Assembly (NCBI GenBank): GCA_902800395.1
Contig: CADCEC010000003.1
Location: forward strand, 124,001 to 188,000
Direction: 5' to 3'
DNA: 64,000 nucleotides
From: an uncultured Bacteroidota bacterium
GTDB lineage: Bacteria > Bacteroidota > Bacteroidia > Bacteroidales > P3
Positions 8,593 to 16,953 of the stretch are shown piece after piece. Made by a program: the position numbers and the translations under genes. Each line of letters opens with the position of its first letter. Position 1 is the first letter of the stretch. A model generated the notes under the pieces. It was not told where the DNA came from. It saw only the letters and a program-made list of their open reading frames with translations, and did not search any database.

Positions 8593-10653
8593 ATGAAAAA
8601 AAACATTTTAACCATTGCAACTATGGCAATTATCGCTACCGGTTGTGGTAACAAGGCTCCCGAGCTGACCTCGGGTATCAACCTCGACAACCTCGACACC
8701 ACGGCCCGTCTGGAAGACGATTTCTACCAGTATGCCTGCGGCGGCTGGATGGCCAAGAACCCCCTCGACGCCGAGCACAGCCGCTACGGTGCCTTCGACG
8801 TGCTGGCCGAGAACGCCCTGAAGAATGTCAACGACATCATCGACAGCGTCAGCAAGAACAAAAATGAGGCCGGCTCCATCGCCGACAAAATCGCCACGAT
8901 GTACAACATCGGCATGGACAGCGTGAAACTGCAGGAGCAGGGTGTCGCCCCCTTGATGCCCTACCTGGAGGAAATCAACAGCGTGAAGACCCGCGAGGAT
9001 GCCTGGAACGAGGTGCTGAAGATGCACAAACGCGGCAACACCGTGCTGTTCGGCGTCTTCGGTGAGGCCGACAAAGACGACGCCAAGCAGTGCATCGCCT
9101 GGGCCTACCAGGGCGGTCTCGGTCTCGGCGACCGCGACTACTACCTCCTCGACGAGGGCAACAACAAGAACATCCGCAAAGGTTATGTCGACCTGATGAA
9201 CAAGCTCTTCGCAATGAGTGGCTACGACAAGCTCAGCGGCAAGAGTGCCGACAAACTGGCTCAGAGCGTGATGGCCTTCGAGACCCGTCTGGCCAAGGCC
9301 ATGAACACCAAGCTCGAGAACCGCGACCCGCAGGGCACCTTCAACCGCTACACTGTGGAGGAGGCCGCCACTTTCGCCCCCAATATCGACTGGAAAGGTT
9401 ACTTCGAAACCATGGGCATCATGAAAGGCATGAAGAGCTTCAACATCGCCCAGCCCAAGTACATCGCTGAGGTGAACAAGGTGATGAAAGATGCCGACGT
9501 GGAGACCCTGAAGGCCTACTTCGCCTGGCACGAGATTCTGGGTGCCGCCAGCTACCTGAGCGACGACTTCGTGAATGCCAGCTTCGACTTCTTCGGCAAA
9601 CTGATGAGCGGCCGCGAGCAGAACCGTCCGCGCTGGAAACGCGTCACCAGCACCGTGGAAGGCGCCATGGGTGAGGCCCTTGGCCAGCTCTACGTGGAGA
9701 AATACTTCCCCGCCGAGGCCAAAACCCGCATGGAAACCCTCGTAAAGAACCTCATCGAGGCCCTCGGCCAGCGCATCGACATGGCCACCTGGATGACCGA
9801 CGCCACCAAGGCCAACGCCCACAAGAAACTCAACACCATCTACATCAAGATTGGCTACCCCAACAAATGGCGCGACTACAGCGGCCTGGAAATCAAGAAC
9901 GACAGCTACTACGCCAACGTGGTGCGCAGCAACGAGTTCGACATGGCCTATATGTTCAGCAAAATCAACAAACCCGTCGACAAGGACGAGTGGCTGATGA
10001 CCCCGCAGACCGTCAATGCCTACTACAACCCCACCACCAACGAAATCTGCTTCCCCGCCGCCATCCTGCAGCCTCCCTTCTTCAACATGCAGGCTGACGA
10101 GGCCGCCAACTACGGCGCCATCGGCGTGGTCATCGGCCACGAGCTGACCCACGGCTTCGACGACCAGGGCCGTCAGTATGACGAGAACGGCAACCTCAAC
10201 GACTGGTGGACGGAAGAGGACGCCAAGAACTTCGACAACAACAAGCGCACCCTCATCGACGCCTTCAACGCCTGCGTGGCCCTCGATGACCCCGAGCTAG
10301 GTCTCATCCACGGCAACGGCGAGCTCACCCTCGGTGAGAACATCGCCGACAACGGTGGCCTCCATGTGAGCTACCTCGCCATGCAGAATGCTATGGCCAA
10401 GAACCAGGTGAATAAAGAGAAGATGGACAACTTCACCCCCGAGCAGCGCTTCTTCCTGGCTTATGCTGCCGTGTGGGCTTCGAACATCCGTCCCGCTGCT
10501 GCCCTGCAGCTCACCCAGATGGATGTCCACTCGCTGGGTCGCAACCGCGTGAATATCGCCCTGCCGCAGGTCACCGAGTTCATCGAGGCCTTCGGCATCA
10601 AGGAAGGCGACAAGATGTGGGTCGCCCCCGAGAAGCGCGTGGTGCTGTGGTAA
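8593..10653 (+). CDS. pepO: M13 family metallopeptidase (neprilysin/PepO type), lipoprotein
   Basis: A 686-residue zinc endopeptidase. The signal peptide ends in ATGC, giving a lipid-anchored mature protein. The N-terminal M13 domain starts with DDFYQYACGGWMAKNPLD. The catalytic zinc motif is VIGHELTHGFDDQGRQYD (His516, Glu517 and His520 approximately), with the third ligand in GELTLGENIADNGGL and the C-terminal substrate motif NIRPAAALQL. Length is typical for the family. It probably degrades oligopeptides in the periplasm or at the cell surface. It is monocistronic, with a promoter just upstream and a strong terminator just downstream. Confidence 0.95.
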   Translation: MKKNILTIATMAIIATGCGNKAPELTSGINLDNLDTTARLEDDFYQYACGGWMAKNPLDAEHSRYGAFDVLAENALKNVNDIIDSVSKNKNEAGSIADKIATMYNIGMDSVKLQEQGVAPLMPYLEEINSVKTREDAWNEVLKMHKRGNTVLFGVFGEADKDDAKQCIAWAYQGGLGLGDRDYYLLDEGNNKNIRKGYVDLMNKLFAMSGYDKLSGKSADKLAQSVMAFETRLAKAMNTKLENRDPQGTFNRYTVEEAATFAPNIDWKGYFETMGIMKGMKSFNIAQPKYIAEVNKVMKDADVETLKAYFAWHEILGAASYLSDDFVNASFDFFGKLMSGREQNRPRWKRVTSTVEGAMGEALGQLYVEKYFPAEAKTRMETLVKNLIEALGQRIDMATWMTDATKANAHKKLNTIYIKIGYPNKWRDYSGLEIKNDSYYANVVRSNEFDMAYMFSKINKPVDKDEWLMTPQTVNAYYNPTTNEICFPAAILQPPFFNMQADEAANYGAIGVVIGHELTHGFDDQGRQYDENGNLNDWWTEEDAKNFDNNKRTLIDAFNACVALDDPELGLIHGNGELTLGENIADNGGLHVSYLAMQNAMAKNQVNKEKMDNFTPEQRFFLAYAAVWASNIRPAAALQLTQMDVHSLGRNRVNIALPQVTEFIEAFGIKEGDKMWVAPEKRVVLW

Positions 10654-10672
10654 CGGTTAATTCAAAATTCAG

Positions 10673-10704
10673 AAAAAAACGCCCCACTCCGGGGCGTTTT
10701 TTTT
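10673..10704 (+). terminator. Intrinsic terminator after pepO
   Basis: AAAAAACGCCCC-ACTCC-GGGGCGTTTTTTTT forms a strong stem with A/T extensions on both sides. Confidence 0.9.
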
Positions 10705-10745
10705 CTTGCATTGTAAAATACTAATAATCAACCATTACTAAATCC

Positions 10746-10814
10746 GTTCTACGATTGTTCCACGATTGTTCCACGATTGTTCTACGATATGTAATCGTGA
10801 AACAATCGTAAAAT
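10746..10814. repeat. 11-bp array: four GTTCYACGATT units then two inverted units
   Basis: Units are GTTCTACGATT (10746), GTTCCACGATT (10757, 10768) and GTTCTACGATA (10779), followed after TGT by the inverted units AATCGTGAAAC (10793) and AATCGTAAAAT (10804). The period is exactly 11 bp and the halves can pair as a hairpin. It lies between the pepO terminator and the Nif3-like gene. Similar architecture occurs at 36229-36285 and 59345-59409. Confidence 0.9.
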
Positions 10815-10908
10815 ATTTGTATATCAATCGACAAAATCATTTTTCGTGTGTCTTAAAATGTTTTTTCTTCCCCTCGCAATAAAAAGGTACCTTCGGCGTT
10901 AGAAAAAT

Positions 10909-11703
10909 ATGAAGAAAAAGATTCTCATCAATGAGGTAGTGGCGTACCTCGACGCAACTTTCCATCCCGAACTGCAAGAAGATTACGACAATGCAGGATT
11001 CCTGCTGGGCGACGGGAACAGCCTTTATAAAGGCACCCTTGTGGCGCTAGACCTTACACCGGCGGCCATCGATGAGGCCGTCGGGCAGGGGCTGAACCTG
11101 ATAGTGACCCACCATCCCTTTATCTTTGGGGGCCTGAAGCGCATCACCGACCGCTCGGAGGCGGGCCGCATGGTGATGACGCTGGTGCAGAACGGCATCA
11201 GCGTCTACGCTGCCCACACCAACCTCGACAACCTGCCGTGGGGCGTGAACGGCATCCTGGCGGAGAAGCTGGGACTGAGGGATTGCAAGATTCTTAAAGG
11301 AGTGCAAGACAATAGTATTGGAGCTGGGATGGTGGGAGAGTTGGAGGAGCCTATGGAGGCAGACAGGTTTCTTCTGAAGGTGAAAGAGTTGACTGGACAG
11401 CCATCAATACGCACATCAAGGCACGACCCGAAACGGAAGGTGAAGAGAGTGGCCCTCTGCGGCGGTGCCGGTAGCTTCCTTATCGGTGACGCCATTGCGG
11501 CGGGCGCCGACCTCTTCCTCACGGCAGACCTGAAATACCACGACTTCCAGCGCGGCGAAGAGCGCATCATCCTGGCCGATGCGGGACATTACGAAACAGA
11601 ACAATTTGCAAAAGAAATAATTTCTCGCACCATATCAGAAAAATTTTGTAATTTTGCATGCCGAATTTCTGAACGACAGAAGTCTATCGTTCAGTATATT
11701 TGA
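10909..11703 (+). CDS. Nif3-like dinuclear metal-centre protein (YqfO/YbgI family)
   Basis: A 264-residue protein of the NIF3 family, which forms hexameric rings with a two-metal site and is often annotated as GTP cyclohydrolase I type 2 without firm proof. Metal-binding motifs are LIVTHHPFIFGG (about 64-75), YAAHTNLDN (about 99-107) and DAGHYETEQFA (about 224-234). The N-terminal QEDYDNAGFLLGD is also typical. Length matches the short form without the inserted PII-like domain. An 11-bp repeat array lies upstream, and a -7 box for the next gene lies in its 3' end. Confidence 0.93.
   Translation: MKKKILINEVVAYLDATFHPELQEDYDNAGFLLGDGNSLYKGTLVALDLTPAAIDEAVGQGLNLIVTHHPFIFGGLKRITDRSEAGRMVMTLVQNGISVYAAHTNLDNLPWGVNGILAEKLGLRDCKILKGVQDNSIGAGMVGELEEPMEADRFLLKVKELTGQPSIRTSRHDPKRKVKRVALCGGAGSFLIGDAIAAGADLFLTADLKYHDFQRGEERIILADAGHYETEQFAKEIISRTISEKFCNFACRISERQKSIVQYI
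11649..11656 (+). promoter_or_regulatory. Possible -7 element inside the nif3-like gene 3' end
   Basis: TAATTTTG matches TAnnTTTG and lies 76 bp before the next ATG. No convincing -33 at the right distance. Confidence 0.4.
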
Positions 11704-11731
11704 TTGAAAAATAATAATATAATATAATAAT

Positions 11732-12553
11732 ATGGCAAAGAAAGTCAGCACCAAAAAAGCAGAAGCCAAGGTGGAACCCACCCCTATCCAGCGCCCCGAT
11801 GTGGACCTGGCCATCGAAAAACGCCTCGTCGCCCTCTACACCCTCCAGAGTGTCGACAGCGAGATTGACAAGATTCAGACCGTCCGCGGCGAGTTGCCGC
11901 AGGCCGTTCAGGACCTCGAGGACGAGATCGCCGGCCTCAACACCCGCATCGAGAATTTCAACGCCGAGATTAAGGAGACCGACGCCGCCAACAAGACCCG
12001 CAACACCGAGATCGCCGATCACGAGGAGATGATCAAGAAGTACCAGAAGCAGCAGGACAACGTGCGCAACAACCGCGAGTACGAGTCGCTGGCCAAGGAA
12101 ATTGAGTTCCAGAACCTCGAAATCCAGCTCTGCGAGCGCAAGAACAAGGAAGGTGCCGCCAAAATCAAGGAACTCAAAGAGCACATCGCCACCGCCAAGA
12201 AACTTCTCGAAGGCCGCAATGCCGACCTCGAGTCGAAGCGCGAGGAACTCACCTCCATCATCGCCGAGACCGAGAAGGACGAAAAGCGCCTGCGCGCCAA
12301 ATCCGCCGAGCAGGAGCAGTTCATTGACGAGCGCTACCTGACGGCCTACAAGCGCATCCGCGGCGCCGCCCGCAACGGCCTCGCCGTGGTGCAGATCGAC
12401 CGCGACGCCTGCGGCGGCTGCTTCAGCGCCATCCCGCCCCAGCGCCAGATGGAAATCAAAATGCACAAGAAGGTCATCGTCTGCGAGAACTGCGGACGTA
12501 TCCTCGTCGACGACGACATCGCCGCCAAAGCCAAAGCCAACTTGGAGAAATAA
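11732..12553 (+). CDS. Coiled-coil zinc-ribbon protein (C4-type)
   Basis: A 273-residue protein. Residues 25-205 are a long charged heptad coiled coil, interrupted by the conserved QDNVRNNREYESLAKEIEFQ. The C-terminus has a C4 zinc ribbon with CGGC and, 21 residues later, CENCGR. This fits the CT398/CdsZ-like family that often sits beside Nif3-like genes, as it does here 28 bp downstream. The family is linked to protein or RNA scaffolding, but no exact function is established. The start after ataataat is unambiguous. Confidence 0.9.
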   Translation: MAKKVSTKKAEAKVEPTPIQRPDVDLAIEKRLVALYTLQSVDSEIDKIQTVRGELPQAVQDLEDEIAGLNTRIENFNAEIKETDAANKTRNTEIADHEEMIKKYQKQQDNVRNNREYESLAKEIEFQNLEIQLCERKNKEGAAKIKELKEHIATAKKLLEGRNADLESKREELTSIIAETEKDEKRLRAKSAEQEQFIDERYLTAYKRIRGAARNGLAVVQIDRDACGGCFSAIPPQRQMEIKMHKKVIVCENCGRILVDDDIAAKAKANLEK

Positions 12554-12658
12554 AGTTTACGGTTTACGGTTTAAGGTTTAAGGATGCTACGCAGCCCAAA
12601 GCCGGAAACCGCCGACCATAAAAAACTTTAAACCTTAAACTTTAAACCTTAAACCATG
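12554..12658. repeat. Heptamer repeats in inverted arms before hutH
   Basis: The left arm is gtttacggtttacggtttaa plus ggtttaagg; the right arm is tttaaaccttaaactttaaa plus ccttaaacc. Between them is a 40-bp GC-rich core. The right arm touches the hutH ATG directly. The arms can pair, giving a palindromic element filling the whole intergenic gap. Confidence 0.85.
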
Positions 12659-14152
12659 ATTTATCATTTCAACCCCGAAGAAAAACTCACCCTGGACAAG
12701 ATTCAGGAGATTATCGATAAGAAGATGACGCTGGCCCTCAGCGACGAGGCCAAGCGCCGCATTGAGAAATGCCGCAACTACCTCAACCAGAAGATGGAGA
12801 CCCAGAAGGTGCCCATCTACGGCGTCACCACCGGTTTCGGCAGCCTCTGCAACATCAGCATCAGCAAGGAGCAGCTCTCACAGCTGCAGAAGAACCTCGT
12901 GATGAGCCACGCCTGTGGCGTCGGCGACGAGGTGCCGCAGGATGTGGTGCGCCTCATGCTGCTGCTCAAAGCCCAGAACTTCTGCTTCGGCTACAGCGGC
13001 GCCCAGCTGCAGACCGTGCAGCGCCTCATCGACTGCTACAACAACGACGTGCTGCCCGTGGTCTACCAGCAGGGTTCCCTCGGCGCCAGCGGCGACCTCT
13101 GCCCCCTGGCCAACCTGATGCTCCCCGCCATCCTCGGCCTCGGCGACGTCTACTACAAAGGCCGTCGCTGCGACGTCAAGGAAGTCTACGCCGAGAAAGG
13201 CTGGCAGCCCATTGAGCTGCAGAGCAAGGAGGGTCTCGCCCTGCTGAACGGCACGCAGTTCATGAGCTCGTTCGCCGTGTGGTCGTTGCTCAAGGCCCGC
13301 CGCCTGAGCCGTCAGGCCGACATGGTGCTTTCGCTTTCTCTGGATGCCTTCGACGGCCGCATCGAGCCCTTCTACGAGAGCCTCCACATGGTGCGCCCCC
13401 ACAAGGGTCAGCTGGAGACCGCCGCCGCCGTGCGCGAAATGCTCGACGGAAGCGAGATTATCCGTCGTCACAAAGAGCATGTGCAGGATCCCTACAGCTT
13501 CCGCTGCGCCCCGCAGGTGCACGGTGCCGCCAAGGACACCATCCGCTATGTGGCTTCCGTCGTGGAGACTGAGATCAACTCCACCACCGACAACCCCATC
13601 GTGCTGCCTGACGAGGATATGGTCATCTCCGGCGGTCACTTCCACGGCGAGCCCCTCGCCATGGTGCTCGACTTCCTGGCCATCGCCGTCGCCGAACTCG
13701 GCGCCATCAGCGAACGCCGCACCTACCAGCTTATCGACGCCAAACGCGGCCTGCCCTCGTTCCTCGTCGCCAAGCCCGGTCTCAACAGCGGCTTCATGAT
13801 TCCGCAGTACGCCGCCGCCAGCATCGTAAGCCAGAGCAAGCAGCTCTGCACTCCCGCCAGCGTCGACAGCATCCCCAGCAGCCAGAACCAGGAAGACCTC
13901 GTAAGCATGGGTGGCAACGCCGCCACGAAATGCTACAAGGTGTGCGAGAACACCGAGCGCGTGCTGGCCATCGAACTCTTCAACGCCGCTCAGGCCCTCG
14001 ACTTCCGTCATCAGGAAGGCCTCAAGAGCAGCCCCGCTATCGAGAAGATGGTCGCCGACTACCGCAAGAGCGTGAACTTCGTCGACATCGACGAGATCAT
14101 GTACAAGCACATCCACTCCAGCGTCCGCTTCCTGCAGACGATGGACATTTAA
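12656..14152 (+). CDS. hutH: Histidine ammonia-lyase
   Basis: A 498-residue enzyme that removes ammonia from histidine to give urocanate. GSLGASGDLCPLANL holds the Ala-Ser-Gly that forms the MIO electrophile (about residues 144-146), with YGVTTGFGSLCN and NGTQFMSSFA. The selectivity position reads NLVMSHACG; Ser-His is the histidine-type pair, whereas tyrosine lyases have His-Leu. This supports HutH over tyrosine ammonia-lyase. No hutU, hutI or hutG is adjacent, so the gene stands alone, followed 47 bp later by a kinase-like gene. The start codon abuts a repeat element and has no visible ribosome-binding site. Confidence 0.92.
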   Translation: MIYHFNPEEKLTLDKIQEIIDKKMTLALSDEAKRRIEKCRNYLNQKMETQKVPIYGVTTGFGSLCNISISKEQLSQLQKNLVMSHACGVGDEVPQDVVRLMLLLKAQNFCFGYSGAQLQTVQRLIDCYNNDVLPVVYQQGSLGASGDLCPLANLMLPAILGLGDVYYKGRRCDVKEVYAEKGWQPIELQSKEGLALLNGTQFMSSFAVWSLLKARRLSRQADMVLSLSLDAFDGRIEPFYESLHMVRPHKGQLETAAAVREMLDGSEIIRRHKEHVQDPYSFRCAPQVHGAAKDTIRYVASVVETEINSTTDNPIVLPDEDMVISGGHFHGEPLAMVLDFLAIAVAELGAISERRTYQLIDAKRGLPSFLVAKPGLNSGFMIPQYAAASIVSQSKQLCTPASVDSIPSSQNQEDLVSMGGNAATKCYKVCENTERVLAIELFNAAQALDFRHQEGLKSSPAIEKMVADYRKSVNFVDIDEIMYKHIHSSVRFLQTMDI

Positions 14153-14199
14153 CGGCCAATTAAGTCAATTAACTGCCACGTTATTAACGTAAAACAGTT

Positions 14200-14829
14200 A
14201 TGAGCAAAACCATCATCACCATCAACCGTGAATGCGGAAGCGGCGGCCGCGACATCGCCCACCGTATGGGCGAACTGCTCGGCCTCAAGGTCTACGACAA
14301 GGCCATCCTCGAGGCTATCTGCGAGAAGTACCATCTCGATCAGCAGGAAATCCTGCGCATCAAGGGTCAGAAACTCAACCTCTGGGACGACATCAGTCAG
14401 TTCTACCGCCAGTTCGGCGCCGTGGGCGACAGCTATCAGTCCGAGGGCAAGAAGCTCACCTCGCGCGAGCTCTTCTACGCCGAGGCGCAAATCATACGCA
14501 ACCTGGCCTCGCAAGAGAGCTGCATCGTCGTGGGCCGCACCGGCTTCCATATCTTCAAGGACGACCCCGACGCGCTGCACATCTTCCTTATCGCCGACCG
14601 CGACCTCCGCATCAAGAAAGTGGCCGAGCGCGAAGGCCTCGACGAGAAGGCCGCCGCCAAATATATCGACGAGACCGACGATGCCCGCGAGACCTTCACC
14701 AAATACTTCGCCGGCGTGTCGCGATACGACGCCCGCAACTACGACCTCGTCATCAACGTGAGCCGCTTCACCTCCGAGGAGGTCGCCGCCTTCCTGGCCG
14801 AAAACATCCGGAAGAAGTTGGATAAATAG
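14200..14829 (+). CDS. Cytidylate kinase-like protein
   Basis: A 209-residue P-loop protein starting MSKTIITINRECGSGGRDIA. The RECGSGG loop replaces a standard Walker A, as in the cytidylate-kinase-like family (PF13189 type). Further features are ESCIVVGRTGFHIF and a C-terminal nucleotide-binding region with DARNYDLVINVS. Members are common in Bacteroidota and Firmicutes beside transporters; their substrate is not settled. It is likely co-transcribed after hutH (47-bp gap) and ends in its own terminator before the MATE gene. Confidence 0.88.
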   Translation: MSKTIITINRECGSGGRDIAHRMGELLGLKVYDKAILEAICEKYHLDQQEILRIKGQKLNLWDDISQFYRQFGAVGDSYQSEGKKLTSRELFYAEAQIIRNLASQESCIVVGRTGFHIFKDDPDALHIFLIADRDLRIKKVAEREGLDEKAAAKYIDETDDARETFTKYFAGVSRYDARNYDLVINVSRFTSEEVAAFLAENIRKKLDK

Positions 14830-14859
14830 TGGTGCAACATCACCCTCTCAACATCTCCA

Positions 14860-14888
14860 CGGGCGGCGCAATAACGTCGCCCGTTTTT
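14860..14888 (+). terminator. Intrinsic terminator before the MATE gene
   Basis: The arms CGGGCGGC and GTCGCCCG are followed by TTTTT at 14884-14888. It also contains little space before the MATE ATG at 14904, so it could act as a leader attenuator for that gene. Confidence 0.7.
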
Positions 14889-14903
14889 CGTTATAGAAAG
14901 GCA

Positions 14904-16265
14904 ATGAGGAATATTGAACTGGCAGGGCATTACGGGTACCGGCGCATAGTGCGATCGGTGCTGCCGAGCATCGGAATGGTGCTCGTAGTGTCGGTATACT
15001 CTATCGTCGACGGATTCTTCGTGGCCAACTTCGCCGGCAAGACGGGCTTTGCGGCCATCAACCTCACCTTCCCCGCCATCATGATGATTGGCTCGCTGGG
15101 CCTGATGATAGGCACCGGCGGCGCGGCATTGGTAGCTAAGATTAAGGGCGAGGGCTATCCCGAGAAGGCCAACCGCGTGTTCACGATGCTGGTGCAGTTC
15201 GGGCTGTCGCTGGGCGTGCTGCTGGGCATCGTGCTGACGGTGGCGGCGCCGTGGGTGGCGCGGTGGCTGGGGGCCGACGAGCCGATGATGGAGGAGTGCG
15301 TGACCTATCTCAGGCTGAACATGATAGGCATGCCGGGCTTCGTGCTGCAGTGCGCCTTCCAGTCGTTCTACATGGCCGCCGAACGGCCGCAGCTGGGAAC
15401 GCTGATGAGCGTTGTTGCCGGCGTGACCAACATCGTGCTCGACGCCATCCTGGTGTGGGCACTGGGACTGGGTGTGACAGGAGCGGCGATAGCCACGGCA
15501 GCGGGCTGCACGGTGGGTGGGTTGTTCCCGGTATACTATTTCTCCTCGCGCCGCAACAAAGGGTCGCTGCTCATCCTCCCGACGCGCATCCTCTGGCCCT
15601 ACATCGGCAAGGCCTGCAGCAACGGCCTGTCGGAATACGTAAGCAGCATCTCGATGAATATCGTCACCATGTGCTACAACCTGCAGCTGATGCGCTATCT
15701 GGGCGAGGACGGTGTGTCGGCCTACGGCGTGGTGATGTACATCGCCTTCATCTTCGCCGCCGTCTTCATCGGCTACAACATCGGCATCACGCCCATCATC
15801 GGCTACCACTACGGCGCCGGCGACATCGGGGAGCAGCGATCGCTGTTCCGTAAGTCTCTGGGAATTATCGGGGTGCTGGGGGTGCTGATGGCGGGCTCGG
15901 CGGAAGCCTTCGCCGGGCCGATAGCGCGGGTCTTCGTGGGCTACGACCCGGGGCTGACCGAGCTGACCATCCGTGCCATGCGGCTCTACATGCTGGCGTT
16001 CCTCATCAGCGGAATCAATATGTTCGTCTCGGCGCTCTTCACCGGCCTGAACAACGGGGTGGTGAGTGCCACGGCCTCCTTTGCGCGGACGCTGGTCTTC
16101 GAGTTGGCCTGCGTTTGGACGCTGCCAGCGCTGTTCGGCATCGACGGCATCTGGTACTCCTGGCCCCTGGCCGAAGTGCTGGCCCTCGTCCTCTCCGCCG
16201 TGCTGGTGGGAAGATTTGCACCGCAACTGGTGGAAGGGGGAAAAAGATTTGGCTATATAAAATAA
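14904..16265 (+). CDS. MATE family multidrug/Na+ antiporter
   Basis: A 453-residue integral membrane protein with about 12 helices. It begins MRNIELAGHYGYRRIVRSV, followed by VDGFFVANFAGKTGFAAINL, GTGGAALVAKIKGEG and, in the second half, a repeat of the pattern (GYNIGITPIIGYHYGAGD), as expected for the two-fold MATE fold. An in-frame GTG at 14829 would place 25 non-family residues in front and overlap the upstream stop codon, so the ATG after the hairpin is preferred. It likely exports cationic compounds or metabolites. Confidence 0.92.
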   Translation: MRNIELAGHYGYRRIVRSVLPSIGMVLVVSVYSIVDGFFVANFAGKTGFAAINLTFPAIMMIGSLGLMIGTGGAALVAKIKGEGYPEKANRVFTMLVQFGLSLGVLLGIVLTVAAPWVARWLGADEPMMEECVTYLRLNMIGMPGFVLQCAFQSFYMAAERPQLGTLMSVVAGVTNIVLDAILVWALGLGVTGAAIATAAGCTVGGLFPVYYFSSRRNKGSLLILPTRILWPYIGKACSNGLSEYVSSISMNIVTMCYNLQLMRYLGEDGVSAYGVVMYIAFIFAAVFIGYNIGITPIIGYHYGAGDIGEQRSLFRKSLGIIGVLGVLMAGSAEAFAGPIARVFVGYDPGLTELTIRAMRLYMLAFLISGINMFVSALFTGLNNGVVSATASFARTLVFELACVWTLPALFGIDGIWYSWPLAEVLALVLSAVLVGRFAPQLVEGGKRFGYIK

Positions 16266-16279
16266 TATATGTATCTTTG
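16248..16279 (+). promoter_or_regulatory. Promoter of the toxin-antitoxin pair
   Basis: TTTG (16248-16251), a 20-bp spacer and TATCTTTG (16272-16279), ending 21 bp before the antitoxin ATG. The -33 box lies in the 3' end of the MATE gene. Confidence 0.8.
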
Positions 16280-16300
16280 CAAACAGAAACAACAACCAAT

Positions 16301-16462
16301 ATGGAAACTACAGCAAATGTAAGAAACACAAGGTCAAAGTCTTTGCGGAATATTGACATCCACAGAGACGGCCAGCCGTTGCAGTCCACCCCCAAAGAGA
16401 GGCTGCACTCTGTCGAAGAGTTCGTTGAGAAACTGGAACAGGCTGTCCTTGAGAGACTATGA
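16301..16462 (+). CDS. Putative antitoxin of a type II toxin-antitoxin pair
   Basis: A 53-residue protein, METTANVRNTRSK to AVLERL. It is highly charged and ends in an amphipathic helix (VEEFVEKLEQAVLERL) suited to wrapping a toxin. No DNA-binding fold is evident. Its stop overlaps the toxin start (ATGA at 16459-16462), the usual translational coupling of antitoxin and toxin. The call rests on this context more than on sequence. Confidence 0.65.
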   Translation: METTANVRNTRSKSLRNIDIHRDGQPLQSTPKERLHSVEEFVEKLEQAVLERL

Positions 16463-16767
16463 AGGAATACTCGGTCAAAATCCTCGACACTGTCTTTGCC
16501 GACATTGATGATATCGCCGACTTCATCGTAGAGGTTAGCACGGTGGAACATGCCGTCAAGTATGCACGTGAGTTGCAAGCCGAGATTATGACCCTCCGCT
16601 ATCTTGCGGGCATCATTCCCGAAAGCCGTTACCGTTCAGTCCGCTATTACCATCCACACGCCAAACAGCTTCGCACCCGAAACAAGCAGCTGAACATCAT
16701 CTTCCATGTTGAAGGCAATGTGGCAATAGTGGACAAGATATTAGTTTCGAAGATGATTATCAATTAA
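16459..16767 (+). CDS. RelE/ParE family toxin
   Basis: A 102-residue protein. The N-terminus MKEYSVKILDTVFADIDDIADFIVE and the C-terminal strands RTRNKQLNIIFHVEGNVAIVDKIL fit the small ParE/RelE fold: two helices, then a sheet. RelE members cut mRNA on the ribosome and ParE members poison gyrase; the sequence does not separate them. It overlaps the antitoxin gene by 4 bp. The pair sits at the edge of an AT-rich accessory patch. Confidence 0.8.
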   Translation: MKEYSVKILDTVFADIDDIADFIVEVSTVEHAVKYARELQAEIMTLRYLAGIIPESRYRSVRYYHPHAKQLRTRNKQLNIIFHVEGNVAIVDKILVSKMIIN

Positions 16768-16953
16768 CCCTTATGCTACGGCAAAACGGACATAACTCGC
16801 TGATAGTCACCCCCCCCCGCAAATGCGCGGGTGAGCGTCGGGGGACTTTCCGCTTTGTTTTTAATTCAATTGCCTCTCTCTGCCGCAAACTTGCGGCGGG
16901 GCGGGATGGTTTTGTTATTTAATCAATCATTTATTTCTTAATTATAAAACAAT
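16768..16953. other. Intergenic stretch with poly-C tract and two small hairpins
   Basis: Contains a run of nine C at 16810-16818, a small hairpin CCCGC-AAAT-GCGCGGG, and CCGCAAACTTGCGG at 16884-16897. The second hairpin is followed by a T-rich stretch and may terminate the toxin operon. Confidence 0.5.

Noticed and set aside
8608..10152. 514-codon minus-strand ORF under pepO
   Set aside because: Shadow frame of a well-supported M13 peptidase; no domain features.
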